NCBI GenBank assembly: GCA_002448495.1
Contig: DJYL01000216.1
Span: 1-23,309 of the forward strand
DNA length: 23,309 nt
Source: Pseudoselenomonas ruminantium
GTDB lineage: Bacteria; Bacillota; Negativicutes; Selenomonadales; Selenomonadaceae
Reading direction: 5' to 3'
The notes beneath the pieces were generated by a model, which searched no databases, had not been told where the DNA came from, and saw nothing but the letters and a program-made list of their open reading frames with translations. This document shows, one piece after another, positions 1-9,884 of this stretch (position 1 is its first letter; every line of letters starts with the position of its first letter). The translations under genes and the position numbers were made by a program.

Positions 1-1
1 C

Positions 2-3000
2 TGCCGCGCCCTCAAAGAAGAAGGACTCGAAGTGGTGCTCGTAAATTCCAATCCGGCAACCATCATGACGGATACGCATATTGCTGACCGCGTGTATATC
101 GAGCCGCTGACGCCGGAGTTTTTGGCCGAAATCATCGCCAAGGAAAAGCCGGACGGTTTACTGGCAACTTTGGGCGGTCAGGCAGGTCTGAACTTGGCCG
201 TACAGCTCGCAGAGCGCGGTGTACTCAAAGAACACGGCGTAGAGCTTTTGGGCACGCCGCTTACGGCCATCAAGCAGGCCGAAGACCGGGAACTCTTTAA
301 GGAAACCATGGAAAAACTCGGTGAACCCATCCCGGAAAGCACCATTGTGGAAGATGTGCCCAGTGCCGTGGAATTTGCCAATGGCATTGGCTATCCGGTT
401 ATCGTGCGCCCGGCTTATACCATGGGCGGCACGGGCGGCGGCATTGCCGAGAATGAGGAAGAACTCATTGATATCGTCATCAAGGGCCTTAATTACTCAC
501 TGATTGGTCAGGTGCTCATTGAGCGCAGTGTGGCCGGCTGGAAGGAAATCGAATACGAAGTCATGCGTGACGGCAACGACAACTGCATCACCGTCTGCAA
601 TATGGAAAACTTCGACCCCGTGGGCGTGCATACGGGCGACTCCATCGTTGTCGCGCCGTCCCAGACGCTGACCGACCATGAGTATCAGATGCTCAGAAGT
701 GCATCTTTGCGCATTATCCGCGAACTTGGCATCGAAGGCGGCTGCAACGCGCAGTATGCCCTCGACCCCAACAGCAACCGCTACTATGTTATCGAAGTAA
801 ATCCTCGTGTAAGCCGTTCTTCGGCGCTGGCCTCCAAGGCTACTGGCTATCCCATTGCCAAGGTTTCGGCCAAGATTGCCATCGGTTATACGCTCGATGA
901 AATCACCAACGCCGTAACGCAGAAGACCAAGGCCTGCTTTGAGCCGTCACTCGACTACTGTGTCGTGAAATTCCCGCGCTGGCCCTTTGACAAGTTCGTC
1001 TATGCGGATAAGACGTTGGGCACGCAGATGAAAGCCACGGGCGAGGTCATGAGCATTGACCGCCACTTTGAAGGGGCAATCTTAAAGGCCGTGCGCTCCT
1101 TGGAAATCGGCGTGCATCGCCTGTCCATGCCGAAAATGGCCGCCTGGGATGACGCCCGCGTCAAGAAGAACCTCAATCGCATCAACGACGAACGTATTTT
1201 CGTGATTGCCGAAGCCCTGCGCCGCGGCATTGCCACAGTGGACGAGATTCACGCCATCACGAAAGTGGACAAATGGTTTATCAATAAAATCAATAATATT
1301 GCACAGGTGGAAAAGCAGCTGGCAAGTGAACCTCTGACGCCGAGCCTGATGCTGGTAGCCAAGAATGTAGGCCTTGCTGATGTATCCATTGCCGAAATCA
1401 CCGGCAAGAGCATGGACGAAATCCGCACCACGCGCAAGAGCATGGGTGTAATGCCCTGCTACAAGATGGTCGATACCTGCGCTGCTGAATTTGAAGCCGC
1501 AACGCCGTACTATTACTCCACCTTCCGCGCGGAGCAGGATGAAGTGGCGGTGTCGAACAAGCGCAAGGTTATCGTGCTGGGTTCCGGGCCAATCCGCATC
1601 GGTCAGGGCGTGGAATTTGACTACTGCTCGGTACATTCCGTATGGGCGCTCAAGGAAATGGGCATTGAGGCCATCATCATCAACAACAATCCGGAAACCG
1701 TATCCACGGACTTTGATATCTCCGATAGATTGTACTTTGAACCGCTGACTACGGAAGATGTGCTCAACATCATCGATAAGGAAAAGCCCGAAGGGGTTAT
1801 TGTGCAGTTCGGCGGACAGACAGCCATCAATCTGGCAGCCTCCCTGCAGAAAGCAGGCGTAAAAGTATTCGGTACTTCTGTAGATGATATCGACAGAGCC
1901 GAAGACCGTGAGCGCTTTGATGAAGTGCTGACTCAGACGCAGATTCCCCGCCCGCAGGGTATCAGCGTGACGAACCTCGAAGATGCCATCAGCGGGGCTG
2001 AGCGTATCGGCTATCCAGTTATGGTGCGTCCGTCCTATGTATTAGGCGGCCGGGCAATGGAAATCGTCTACAACGAAGCGGAACTGCGCGACTATATGAG
2101 CCGCGCCGTAAAGGTAACGCCAGACCATCCGGTGTTGGTTGACCGTTATATGCAGGGTACGGAAGTGGAAGTTGACGCCATTTCCGACGGCATGGATGTG
2201 CTGATTCCTGGCATTATGGAACATGTGGAGCGTGCCGGTGTACACTCCGGCGACAGCATCGCCGTATATCCGCCGCGCACCCTGTCCTCCAAGGTGCTGT
2301 ACACCATTATTGACTACACCAAGCGGCTGGCGGTGGCCCTGCATGTCAAGGGACTCTTAAACATTCAGTTTGTAGTCGTCAATGACGAAGTGTTCATTAT
2401 CGAAGTAAATCCGCGTTCCAGCCGTACGGTTCCCTTCCTGTCGAAGGTTACGGATGTGAAGATGGTCAATCTGGCCACCCGCATTGCGCTGGGCGCATCG
2501 CTTAAAGAAGTCAGCGAACGCACGGGCCTGGTACCGCCTAAACCCTATGTGGCCGTGAAAGCGCCGGTGTTCTCCTTCGCCAAGATGACGGATGTGGATA
2601 TCGCCCTCGGCCCCGAAATGAAATCCACGGGTGAGGTCATGGGTATTGACTATCACTATGCCCGCGCCCTCTATAAGGCGATTGTCGGCTCCGGCATCAA
2701 CGTGCCGACCAAGGGCTGTGTGCTCTTTACGGTAGCCGACAAGGATAAGGAAGAGATGAAGCAGCTGGCCAAGGCGTTTGCAGATTTGGACTTCCAGATT
2801 GCCGCCACCGAAGGTACGGCCAAGGCGATAAAGTCCATGGGCATTGATGTGGAAGTCGTGGGCAAGGTTCACGAACGCAGCTCCGACATCATCGAAAAAA
2901 TCAAGACGGGTAAGATTCATATGGTCATCAACACCCTGACCCAGGGCAAGCACTCTTTGAAGGACGGTTTCAAAATCCGCCGCGCTACGGTGGAACATGG

Positions 3001-3130
3001 CATTGCCTGCCTGACCTCGCTGGATACGGCCTGGGAAGTCATGCGGGTGCTCTCCTTTATGCGCGAACGCCGTCTGGTCTACTCGCTGGCCATTCAGGAC
3101 TATGTGGGAGGCGGTGACGACCTTGCCTAA
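2..3130 (+). CDS. carB: Carbamoyl-phosphate synthase large subunit (5' end outside window)
   Basis: This subunit makes carbamoyl phosphate from bicarbonate, two ATP and ammonia delivered by the glutaminase subunit CarA. It supplies pyrimidine and arginine synthesis. The frame is open from base 2, so the GTG at 32 is internal. By comparison with the usual length of about 1070 residues, roughly 33 N-terminal residues are missing. Two homologous halves are visible. The first ATP-grasp unit contains [10 protein letters not shown] and the MGGTGGGIA loop. The second half starts with [15 protein letters not shown] near base 1579 and has its own [10 protein letters not shown] and VLGGRAMEI segments. 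The C-terminal part from about 2700 fits the MGS-like allosteric domain. No frameshift is seen. The gene overlaps the start region of pyrK and belongs to the pyr operon. Identification is secure. Confidence 0.97.
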   Translation, partial: CRALKEEGLEVVLVNSNPATIMTDTHIADRVYIEPLTPEFLAEIIAKEKPDGLLATLGGQAGLNLAVQLAERGVLKEHGVELLGTPLTAIKQAEDRELFKETMEKLGEPIPESTIVEDVPSAVEFANGIGYPVIVRPAYTMGGTGGGIAENEEELIDIVIKGLNYSLIGQVLIERSVAGWKEIEYEVMRDGNDNCITVCNMENFDPVGVHTGDSIVVAPSQTLTDHEYQMLRSASLRIIRELGIEGGCNAQYALDPNSNRYYVIEVNPRVSRSSALASKATGYPIAKVSAKIAIGYTLDEITNAVTQKTKACFEPSLDYCVVKFPRWPFDKFVYADKTLGTQMKATGEVMSIDRHFEGAILKAVRSLEIGVHRLSMPKMAAWDDARVKKNLNRINDERIFVIAEALRRGIATVDEIHAITKVDKWFINKINNIAQVEKQLASEPLTPSLMLVAKNVGLADVSIAEITGKSMDEIRTTRKSMGVMPCYKMVDTCAAEFEAATPYYYSTFRAEQDEVAVSNKRKVIVLGSGPIRIGQGVEFDYCSVHSVWALKEMGIEAIIINNNPETVSTDFDISDRLYFEPLTTEDVLNIIDKEKPEGVIVQFGGQTAINLAASLQKAGVKVFGTSVDDIDRAEDRERFDEVLTQTQIPRPQGISVTNLEDAISGAERIGYPVMVRPSYVLGGRAMEIVYNEAELRDYMSRAVKVTPDHPVLVDRYMQGTEVEVDAISDGMDVLIPGIMEHVERAGVHSGDSIAVYPPRTLSSKVLYTIIDYTKRLAVALHVKGLLNIQFVVVNDEVFIIEVNPRSSRTVPFLSKVTDVKMVNLATRIALGASLKEVSERTGLVPPKPYVAVKAPVFSFAKMTDVDIALGPEMKSTGEVMGIDYHYARALYKAIVGSGINVPTKGCVLFTVADKDKEEMKQLAKAFADLDFQIAATEGTAKAIKSMGIDVEVVGKVHERSSDIIEKIKTGKIHMVINTLTQGKHSLKDGFKIRRATVEHGIACLTSLDTAWEVMRVLSFMRERRLVYSLAIQDYVGGGDDLA

Positions 3131-3890
3131 GGCAGCTGTTGATGGCGAAATTATTGCCCAGCATGAACTGGCGAAAGATGTATGGCGCATGGAAGTAGAG
3201 GCGCGGGAAATTGCGCGGGAGGCAGAGCCAGGACAATTTGTCCAGCTGCAGATTCCCGGCGGGGCCTTTACCCTGCGCCGCCCCGTGGGGATTGCCGAAG
3301 TCAGCCTGCAAAAAGGCACGGTGGCATTTATCTATCGGGTAGTGGGCAAGGGCACCAAAGCCCTCTCTCAGCTTACGGCAGGTACGGTTATCAATGTGCT
3401 GGGGCCTTTGGGCCACGGCTTTAGCCTTAAAGCCAAACGCCCATTGCTCGTTGGCGGTGGCATGGGCCTGTCCCCGCTGCTCTTTTACGCCGAACATGCA
3501 CAGGGGAAGGCTGATGTATTGATGGGCGGGCGCAATGTGCGGGAGCTTTTTTGGCAGGATATTTATAAACCGCATGTACAGAAAGTTTTCTGTACCACGG
3601 ATGACGGCTCCTATGGCACGCAGGGCTTTACGACCACCCTACTGCCGGAGCTGTTGCAGCAGGAAGATTATGATTTAATCATCGCCTGCGGCCCGGAAAT
3701 CATGATGAAGGGCATTGCCAAAATCGCGCACGAATACAATGTTCCCTGTCAGGTATCGCTCGAAAAACGCATGGGCTGCGGCTTAGGTGCCTGCCTGTCC
3801 TGCTCGATTGATACGACCAGCGGCGAGCGCAAGAAAGTCTGCAAGGATGGCCCGGTATTCTGGGCAGAGGAGGTGTTTGACCTCGCATGA
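3102..3890 (+). CDS. pyrK: Dihydroorotate dehydrogenase B, electron transfer subunit
   Basis: This FAD and [2Fe-2S] protein passes electrons from dihydroorotate oxidised by PyrD to NAD+, defining a class 1B dihydroorotate dehydrogenase. The FAD-binding RRPVGIAEV stretch lies in the first third, and GGGMGLSPL marks the NAD-binding part. A C-terminal cysteine cluster ([12 protein letters not shown] followed by KVCKDGP) provides the iron-sulfur ligands. The length of 255-262 aa fits the family. The start is uncertain: ATG 3102 has a poor ribosome site, whereas TTG 3123 sits 11 bases after GGGAGG (3106-3111). Either start overlaps the end of carB, so translation is probably coupled. The stop overlaps the pyrD start as ATGA. 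Confidence 0.94.
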   Translation: MWEAVTTLPKAAVDGEIIAQHELAKDVWRMEVEAREIAREAEPGQFVQLQIPGGAFTLRRPVGIAEVSLQKGTVAFIYRVVGKGTKALSQLTAGTVINVLGPLGHGFSLKAKRPLLVGGGMGLSPLLFYAEHAQGKADVLMGGRNVRELFWQDIYKPHVQKVFCTTDDGSYGTQGFTTTLLPELLQQEDYDLIIACGPEIMMKGIAKIAHEYNVPCQVSLEKRMGCGLGACLSCSIDTTSGERKKVCKDGPVFWAEEVFDLA

Positions 3891-4816
3891 GCAGAGCAAT
3901 CAATATGTTGGATAAACGCCTGCATACGAATCTTGCGGGTATCTACATGAATACGCCGGTGCTGACCGCTTCGGGAACTTTTGGTTTTGGCGAGGAATTT
4001 GCCGAATTCGTGGACCTGTCAAGGCTCGGCGGCGTCATGGTCAAGGGCACGACCTTAAAGCCCCGCCGAGGCAATGAGGGCGTGCGCATTACGGAAACAC
4101 CAATGGGCATGCTCAACTGCATTGGCCTCGAAAATCCCGGTGTGGATGTTTTCCTGCAGGAAACTTTGCCGCGGATCGCGAATTACAATATGAATGTAAT
4201 CGTGAATATCTCGGGAAGTACCGTGGAAGAATATGGCATCCTGGCCGAAATGCTCGATGTGCCCGGAGTCGCGGCGATTGAACTCAATGTCTCTTGTCCG
4301 AATGTCAAGGAAGGCGGCATTGTGTTCGGCACCGACCCCAAAGCTGCCGCGGCGGTGGTCCAAGAGGCCAAGGCACATACGAAAAAGCCGGTTATCCTGA
4401 AGCTTTCGCCGAATGTGACGGATATTGTCACGATGGCAAAAGCAGTGGAAGATGCAGGGGCGGACATCATCTCCCTCATCAACACTCTGCTGGGCATGGA
4501 AATCAACATCCATACGCAAAAGCCGACTCTCGGCAATGTCACGGGCGGCCTGTCCGGCCCCTGCGTAAAGCCGGTGGCCCTGCGCATGGTCTATCAGGTG
4601 GCAAAAGCCGTGAGCGTACCACTTATCGGTATGGGCGGCATCAGCTGCGCAGAAGATGCCATTGAATTCCTGCTGGCGGGAGCCAGCGCCGTGGCCGTAG
4701 GGACAGCTAACTTCAGCGACCCGGCAGTGACCATGAAAATCTGCGATGGCATCAATGATTATCTGGCACGGCGCCATTTGGAATCGGTACAGGATATTAT
4801 CGGTGCAGCACTTTAA
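3887..4816 (+). CDS. pyrD: Dihydroorotate dehydrogenase, class 1B catalytic subunit
   Basis: This FMN enzyme oxidises dihydroorotate to orotate and works as a heterotetramer with PyrK. The active-site segment [10 protein letters not shown] carries Cys137, the catalytic base typical of class 1 enzymes that do not use serine. [11 protein letters not shown] and the phosphate-binding [15 protein letters not shown] near the C terminus fit the FMN barrel. The length of 309 aa is normal for PyrDB. ATG 3887 overlaps the pyrK stop (ATGA), with an AGGAGGTG ribosome site about 10 bases upstream, so the two subunits are translationally coupled. Confidence 0.96.
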   Translation: MSRAINMLDKRLHTNLAGIYMNTPVLTASGTFGFGEEFAEFVDLSRLGGVMVKGTTLKPRRGNEGVRITETPMGMLNCIGLENPGVDVFLQETLPRIANYNMNVIVNISGSTVEEYGILAEMLDVPGVAAIELNVSCPNVKEGGIVFGTDPKAAAAVVQEAKAHTKKPVILKLSPNVTDIVTMAKAVEDAGADIISLINTLLGMEINIHTQKPTLGNVTGGLSGPCVKPVALRMVYQVAKAVSVPLIGMGGISCAEDAIEFLLAGASAVAVGTANFSDPAVTMKICDGINDYLARRHLESVQDIIGAAL

Positions 4817-4848
4817 TGATCAACTTAGTATATACAGGAGGACAGGTT

Positions 4849-5565
4849 ATGGCAGATGAACGCTTGATAGCAGCACTTGATGTTCACACGATGGACGATG
4901 TAAAGCGGCTGGTAACGACATTAGGAGACAGTGTGACCTATTACAAGGTTGGCATGGAACTCTTTTACGGTGTGGGCGCTCAGGTAGTAACCTGGCTCAG
5001 AGAACAGGACAAGGATGTTTTCCTTGACCTCAAACTGCACGATATTCCCAATACGGCGGCAGGCGGTATCTGTTCCTTGATGCGTCTGGGCGCAACCATG
5101 CTTAATGTGCATGCCAGTGGCGGTTATACCATGATGAAGACAGCCTGTGACAGGATGCATGCCGAAGCGGCAGAATTGGGCGTAAAATGCCCCAAGTTAA
5201 TCGCTGTCACGGTGCTTACCAGTATCAATCAGGATGATTGGCGGGACATGGGCCTGGCCTTGCAGATAAAGAGTGCTGTGGTGCGTCTGGCCAGACTGGC
5301 GCAGAAAGCCGGTCTGGACGGGGTAGTGGCCTCAGCCCAGGAAGCAAGTCTGATTCGTGAAGCCTGCGGCAAAGACTTTTTGATTGTCACACCGGGGATA
5401 AGACCTGCCGGCAGTGATACCCATGACCAGAGCCGTGTGGCAACACCAACCAGCGCCTTAACCGATGGCGCTACGCATCTGGTTATAGGCCGTCCTATCT
5501 ATGCCGCTGCCGACCCCAAAGCCGCCGCAGAAAAGATTATTAACGAAATGGAGAAAGTAAGATAA
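4849..5565 (+). CDS. pyrF: Orotidine 5'-phosphate decarboxylase
   Basis: This enzyme catalyses the last step of UMP synthesis, decarboxylation of OMP. The open frame begins at 4816, right at the pyrD stop. I chose ATG 4849 because AGGAGG sits seven bases before it and because family members begin a few residues before the first strand, seen here as RLIAALDV. The catalytic tetrad segment DLKLHDIPNT is present (Asp60, Lys62, Asp65), as are Lys33 in YYKVGMELF and the phosphate-binding VTPGIRP and VIGRPIY segments. The length of 238 aa is typical. It lies between pyrD and pyrE, with a one-base gap before pyrE. Confidence 0.96.
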   Translation: MADERLIAALDVHTMDDVKRLVTTLGDSVTYYKVGMELFYGVGAQVVTWLREQDKDVFLDLKLHDIPNTAAGGICSLMRLGATMLNVHASGGYTMMKTACDRMHAEAAELGVKCPKLIAVTVLTSINQDDWRDMGLALQIKSAVVRLARLAQKAGLDGVVASAQEASLIREACGKDFLIVTPGIRPAGSDTHDQSRVATPTSALTDGATHLVIGRPIYAAADPKAAAEKIINEMEKVR

Positions 5566-5566
5566 G

Positions 5567-6142
5567 ATGACTGAACAAGAAGTAAAAGAATTACTGATTG
5601 AAACCGGTGCAATTATGGATGGTCATTTTCTTTTGACCTCCGGTCTGCACAGCCCGCATTATGTGGAAAAGTTCAACGTGCTCCAGCAGCCAAAATACAC
5701 GGAAAAACTCTGTCAGGCCATGGCCGAAAAATTCAAGGATGCCGATATTGAAACGGTGGTCGGCCCCATGACTGGCGGCATTCTGCTGGCCCATGAAACC
5801 GGCAAGGCACTGGGCACCCGCGCCATCTTTACCGAGCGCGTGGATGGTAAGATGACCTTCCGCCGTGGTTTCACGCTGCATGAGGGGGAACGCTGCCTGA
5901 TTGTGGAAGACATTGTGACGACCGGCGGTTCCATCAAGGAAGTCATCGAGGTGGTCAAGGCCCATGGCGGTATTCCCGTAGCCGTGAGCATGCTCGTAGA
6001 CCGCAGCGGCGGTAAAGCCGATTTCGGCGATGTTCCCTGTACGGCGCTTCTGCATATGGATGTGGAAACCTATAAGCCGGAGGAATGCCCGCTGTGCAAG
6101 CAGGGTGTGCCGATGACTAAAAGGGGCAGCACGGGCAAGTAA
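5567..6142 (+). CDS. pyrE: Orotate phosphoribosyltransferase
   Basis: This enzyme joins orotate to PRPP, giving OMP, the substrate of the preceding pyrF product. The PRPP-binding signature VEDIVTTGGS covers residues 113-122. GPMTGGILLAHETGKALG forms the earlier nucleotide-binding loop, and FTLHEGERCLIV leads into the PRPP motif. The 191-aa length fits the archaeal/Firmicute-type PyrE with a C-terminal cysteine-containing tail (ECPLCKQG). It starts one base after the pyrF stop, with GGAGA upstream inside the end of pyrF. It is the last gene of the pyrimidine operon; a long inverted repeat follows within 30 bases. Confidence 0.95.
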   Translation: MTEQEVKELLIETGAIMDGHFLLTSGLHSPHYVEKFNVLQQPKYTEKLCQAMAEKFKDADIETVVGPMTGGILLAHETGKALGTRAIFTERVDGKMTFRRGFTLHEGERCLIVEDIVTTGGSIKEVIEVVKAHGGIPVAVSMLVDRSGGKADFGDVPCTALLHMDVETYKPEECPLCKQGVPMTKRGSTGK

Positions 6143-6170
6143 AACACGTATCATATTGAGGTGTAAAGGC

Positions 6171-6252
6171 GCCCGTGGGGGCTGGTAATATTTTCCTTCG
6201 CCATAGACAAGCTTGTCAAAAGCTGCGGAAAACATCACCAGCCCCCACGGGC
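6171..6252. repeat. Long inverted repeat after pyrE, possible terminator
   Basis: The 26-base arms at 6171-6196 and 6227-6252 are complementary except at two positions, around a 30-base centre. The centre holds a second palindrome, GACAAGCTTGTC (6206-6217). RNA from either strand would fold into a very stable hairpin. The left arm begins with GCCCGTGGGGGCTGGT. It follows pyrE and could end the pyr transcript, but no clean U-tract follows (TTAGTTTG). A dispersed palindromic element is therefore equally possible. Confidence 0.75.
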
Positions 6253-6319
6253 TTAGTTTGTACATTACATAGATGTGCTAAGAGGCGCGGTGACTGGTGT
6301 AAGAATTATGTAGATTTTT

Positions 6320-6348
6320 TTGATTACCGGATATCAAAATGATATAAT
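6320..6348 (+). promoter_or_regulatory. Promoter of pncB-aroE
   Basis: TTGATT (6320-6325) is separated by 17 bases from TATAAT (6343-6348), a near-ideal housekeeping promoter. The expected transcript starts near 6355. It has a short leader with a GC hairpin (GCGGC, TTT, GCCGC at 6372-6384) just before the ribosome site GGAGGT (6390-6395). Confidence 0.75.
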
Positions 6349-6401
6349 ATAATAGTATGATTTTTTAGACCGCGGCTTTGCCGCATACTGGAGGTGTCCT
6401 T

Positions 6402-7859
6402 TTGACACAGTTTGATAAACGCAATATAACGATGATGATGGATTTCTATGAAATGACCATGGCCAATGGTTATTTTCAGGACCATGATAAAGATGTACAG
6501 GTAGCTTTTGACGTATTTTACCGCGCCAATCCGGATAAGGGTGGCTTTGCCATTTTCGCTGGGTTAGAACAGGTCATTGAATACGTGGAAAACATGGAGT
6601 TTTCCAAGGAAGATGTGGAGTATTTCCGTCAGCAGAAGATGTTTTCGGAAGAATTCCTGCAGTATTTGGAAAACTTCCATTTCAGTGGGGATATTTATGC
6701 TATGCCCGAAGGCACGATTATGTATCCGAACGAGCCTTGCATTACGGTGGTAGCACCTTTGATTGATGCCCAGCTGGTGGAGACGGCAATTCTGGCACAG
6801 GTCAATCATCAGTCCTTGATTGCGACCAAGGCCAGACGCATTGTGCGGGCGGCAAATGGCCGGGCGGTGTCGGATTTTGGTGCCCGTCGTGCGCATAATA
6901 TGGATGCGGCTACTTATGGTGCCCGTGCGGCCTATATCGGCGGCGTAGTCGGTACGGCAACGGTATCTGCGGGGCAGATGTTCAACATTCCCATTTCCGG
7001 CACGATGGCGCATAGCTGGGTGATGTTCTATGGTGATGAGTTTACGGCGTTCAGAAAGTATGCGGAAACCTATCCCGATGCTACGGTGCTGCTGGTGGAT
7101 ACCTATGATGTCATTCACTCCGGTATTCCCAACGCCATTCGCGTGGCACATGAAATCTTAGAACCGATGGGCAAGCGCCTGCGCGGTATCCGCATTGACT
7201 CCGGTGACCTTGCATATCTTTCCAAAAAGGTACGCAAGATGCTCGATGCGGCTGGTCTTGAGGACTGCATGATTGTGGTGTCCAATAGCCTCGATGAGTT
7301 CACGGTGACATCGCTTTTAAGTCAGGGCGCCTGCATTGACAGCTTTGGCATTGGTGAGCGGCTGATTACGGCTAAATCCGAGCCGGTGTTCGGTGCGGTT
7401 TATAAACTGGCTGCTGTTGGGGAAAATGGCGAATTTGCGCCGCGCATCAAGGTTTCGGAAAATGTGGAGAAAATCACCAATCCGGGTCTCAAGGATTTGT
7501 ACCGCGTCTATGATGCCGATGGCAAGGCTGTGGCGGATATGCTTGCCGTTTGCGGTGAGCCGGTGGATATGAGTAAGCCTTTCCGCTATGTTGACCCGCA
7601 GAAACCATGGAAGAACCGCACCTTTGAAAACTGCACGCTGAAGAATCTGCGCAAGCTCTATGTGCGTCAGGGCAAGCGGGTGGAAGATATGCCGACGCTG
7701 GATGAAATCCGCAATTATGTAAAGGCGCAGCTGGACAATGAAATCTGGGAAGAAGAACAGCGCTTTGAAAATCCGCACCGTCATTATCTGGATATGACGC
7801 CGGATTATTACGAGTTGAAGATGGAACTTTTGTCCAAGACGCGTGAGGAGCATGCCTGA
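6402..7859 (+). CDS. pncB: Nicotinate phosphoribosyltransferase
   Basis: This enzyme converts nicotinate, PRPP and ATP to nicotinate mononucleotide, the entry step of the Preiss-Handler NAD salvage route. Family hallmarks are MMMDFYEMTMANGYF at the N terminus, DFGARRAHN, ISGTMAHSW (His204, the probable phosphorylated histidine) and RIDSGDL (264-270). The 485-aa length fits the long bacterial form. The frame is open from TTG 6378, but I chose TTG 6402 because GGAGGT lies six bases before it and the sequence after it (TQFDKRNITMMMDFY) matches the usual N terminus. Its stop shares one base with the aroE start (TGATG), implying coupled translation. Confidence 0.94.
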   Translation: MTQFDKRNITMMMDFYEMTMANGYFQDHDKDVQVAFDVFYRANPDKGGFAIFAGLEQVIEYVENMEFSKEDVEYFRQQKMFSEEFLQYLENFHFSGDIYAMPEGTIMYPNEPCITVVAPLIDAQLVETAILAQVNHQSLIATKARRIVRAANGRAVSDFGARRAHNMDAATYGARAAYIGGVVGTATVSAGQMFNIPISGTMAHSWVMFYGDEFTAFRKYAETYPDATVLLVDTYDVIHSGIPNAIRVAHEILEPMGKRLRGIRIDSGDLAYLSKKVRKMLDAAGLEDCMIVVSNSLDEFTVTSLLSQGACIDSFGIGERLITAKSEPVFGAVYKLAAVGENGEFAPRIKVSENVEKITNPGLKDLYRVYDADGKAVADMLAVCGEPVDMSKPFRYVDPQKPWKNRTFENCTLKNLRKLYVRQGKRVEDMPTLDEIRNYVKAQLDNEIWEEEQRFENPHRHYLDMTPDYYELKMELLSKTREEHA

Positions 7860-8707
7860 TGATTACCGGGAGAACGCAGAATTTAGGTGTTATTGGCTGG
7901 CCAATCGCTCATTCGCTGTCGCCGGTCATGCAAAATGCGGCTATAAAGCAGGCGGGGTTGGACTATAATTACACGGCTCTGCCGGTGGCTCCAGAAAATT
8001 TGCCCGCAGCTGTGGCGGGTTTAAAGGCCGTTCATTATCGTGGATGGAATGTGACTATTCCCCATAAGGCGGCCATTATGCCTTTGCTGGATGAAGTGGA
8101 TGAAGCTGCCCGGATTATTGGTGCAGTCAATACGGTGCTCAATGATAACGGCAGGCTGGTGGGGTACAATACGGATTACTTGGGCTTTATGGGGGCGCTT
8201 AACAGCCGCGGGATTGAACTGTCCGGCAAAACGGCGGTATTGCTGGGCGCAGGCGGCGCGGCCAGAGCAGTGGTCTGGGGCCTTTTGCAGGCAGGGACTG
8301 CCGAAGTGGTGCTGGCTGTGCGCAATCCTGCAAAAGCGCAGCCATTGGTCGAGGATTTTTCGCCTTATGGCAGGGTGACGGTGTGCCATTGGGCAGAGGA
8401 CTTGTTCACGGAGCAGTTAAGAAAATGCAGCCTGTTGGTCAATACTACGCCTTTGGGGATGACGCCGCAGGTAGAGGCTTGTCCTCCTGTGGTTTGGGAA
8501 GCGCTCAATCCCAAAGCTTTTGTTTACGATATTATCTACACGCCAGCCCAAACCCGTTTCCTGCGGGAAGCACGGCAGCATGGGCATGAGGCGGTAAATG
8601 GTGAGGAAATGCTGGCTGGACAAGGGGCGGCGGCGCTGGAACTTTGGACAGGCTGCCAGCCAGACTTGGACTGCATGCAGAAGGCATTGCATCAGGCGTT
8701 GGGATAA
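7859..8707 (+). CDS. aroE: Shikimate dehydrogenase
   Basis: This enzyme reduces 3-dehydroshikimate to shikimate with NADPH, in the pathway to aromatic amino acids. The shikimate-binding HSLSPVMQN (18-26), catalytic Lys70 in NVTIPHK and its partner Asp106 in YNTDYLGF are all present. The NADP-binding GAGGAAR (130-136), NTTPLGM and the C-terminal GEEMLAGQGAAALELW complete the AroE pattern. The length of 282 aa is usual. It shares a transcript with pncB and overlaps it by one base, although the two pathways are unrelated. It converges with lysR, and no convincing terminator is seen in the 153 bases between them. Confidence 0.95.
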   Translation: MITGRTQNLGVIGWPIAHSLSPVMQNAAIKQAGLDYNYTALPVAPENLPAAVAGLKAVHYRGWNVTIPHKAAIMPLLDEVDEAARIIGAVNTVLNDNGRLVGYNTDYLGFMGALNSRGIELSGKTAVLLGAGGAARAVVWGLLQAGTAEVVLAVRNPAKAQPLVEDFSPYGRVTVCHWAEDLFTEQLRKCSLLVNTTPLGMTPQVEACPPVVWEALNPKAFVYDIIYTPAQTRFLREARQHGHEAVNGEEMLAGQGAAALELWTGCQPDLDCMQKALHQALG

Positions 8708-8860
8708 TGCCGGAAACCATATATTCCATACTGGCCGTGTATGTGTATCTCCGGCGCTTTCCGGTTATACCTATGGTTTATCTCATCCCTATGAAATCAA
8801 TGAAGCTTATATCAGACGGCTGATGGTGTATACATTGGGGATGTTGGAATAAGGAGAAAG

Positions 8861-9739
8861 TTATTGTTGCAGGCCGGTAAATTTATGTTTGATGAAGTCG
8901 ATCAGGCATCGCTCATCGGCATAGATTTGCCGGCCTTTTTTGGTGACGATAAATCCCTTTTGGGAAAGCCCTGCAATGGGAACGGCGGCAAGGCCGCTTT
9001 CCGGGAGGATGCCGTTGCCGGTAAGTATGGAGAGGGCAATGCCTTGCTGCACCGTATTCCAGACGGTGGAAAGGTTAGGGGAATAGTGAAGCACACGGGG
9101 CTGTAATATTTTCCGCTCAAAATGGGCAAGTACCTGACGGGTCAAAATGAAATTGCGGCTGAGGAGCACAAGGGGGAATTGGACGGTTTCAGCCAACGTA
9201 ACACTGGAGGCTTTTGCCAGAGGATGGCATTTGGGGACGCACAGGCAGATGGGCCATTCGGACAATTTGCGCAGGGTAAGATTGGGCCGTCCTTCGGCGT
9301 CGTGGACAAAGGCCAAATCTACTTCTTCCCGTTCCACCATATCCAGAGCCGCACCACCGGCAGGTTCCGTAATTTCCAATTCGATTTCCGGGTGAAGCTG
9401 ATGAAATTCGCCTAACAGCATGGGCAGGATAATGGTGGCAATTTGGGAGGGAACTGCGATTTGCAGACGATTATGTTTTTTGGCGATTTCTCGGACGCTG
9501 GCTTCAAAGCGCTTTACCTGCTTTAGCATATTTTCCACTTCGTGGAGCAGGGCTTCGCCATCGCCGGTAAGCTGGATATTGCGCCCTACATGGCGGAACA
9601 GGTTGAGACCGGTTTCCTGTTCGATGTTCTTCATGGAAAGGCTCAGGGTGGATTGGGACATGTGCAGGGCGGCGGCAGCTTTCGTGACATTTTGATAACG
9701 GCAGACTTCGGCATAGTATTCCATTTGTTGGATATTCAT
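8861..9739 (-). CDS. LysR-family transcriptional regulator
   Basis: This is a DNA-binding regulator of about standard length (292 aa). Residues 1-60 form the winged helix-turn-helix (VTKAAAALHMSQSTLSLSM as recognition region), and residues from about 90 form the periplasmic-binding-protein-like effector domain. The ATG at 9739 has GAGGTG just upstream on the minus strand. It is transcribed away from the UxaA-type unit, the classic arrangement for a LysR protein controlling its divergent neighbour. A symmetric T-N11-A box lies between them. The effector cannot be read from sequence; a sugar acid or related hydroxyacid is a guess from the neighbours. Confidence 0.92.
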   Translation of the reverse strand: MNIQQMEYYAEVCRYQNVTKAAAALHMSQSTLSLSMKNIEQETGLNLFRHVGRNIQLTGDGEALLHEVENMLKQVKRFEASVREIAKKHNRLQIAVPSQIATIILPMLLGEFHQLHPEIELEITEPAGGAALDMVEREEVDLAFVHDAEGRPNLTLRKLSEWPICLCVPKCHPLAKASSVTLAETVQFPLVLLSRNFILTRQVLAHFERKILQPRVLHYSPNLSTVWNTVQQGIALSILTGNGILPESGLAAVPIAGLSQKGFIVTKKGRQIYADERCLIDFIKHKFTGLQQ

Positions 9740-9773
9740 AACGCACCTCTATGATTCCATGTTAGCGTGATTG

Positions 9774-9788
9774 ATTGATTTTTTCAAT
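9774..9788. promoter_or_regulatory. Candidate LysR-type operator
   Basis: ATTGA, five bases, TCAAT forms a perfect dyad that fits the LysR T-N11-A pattern (T9775, A9787). It lies 35 bases upstream of lysR and about 97 upstream of the divergent 53-aa gene. A possible but weak promoter (TATGAT at 9833-9838) and a 9-base direct repeat ATGATAAGT (9799-9807, 9834-9842) lie between it and that gene. Confidence 0.45.
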
Positions 9789-9884
9789 AGGTATATTGAT
9801 GATAAGTGTTTTTCTTTTTCCATTAAATGCTTTATGATAAGTTCAGAACAAAGGTAAAGAAAAGTATAAACGGAGGGAAAGAAC

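Noticed and set aside
2357..3319. Long minus-strand open frame of 320 codons opposite carB and pyrK
   Set aside because: It is a shadow of the GC-rich codons of carB and pyrK, with no domain-like sequence.
8708..8824. 38-codon frame MPETIYSILAVY directly after aroE
   Set aside because: It has no ribosome site and no other support; I treat the stretch as noncoding.
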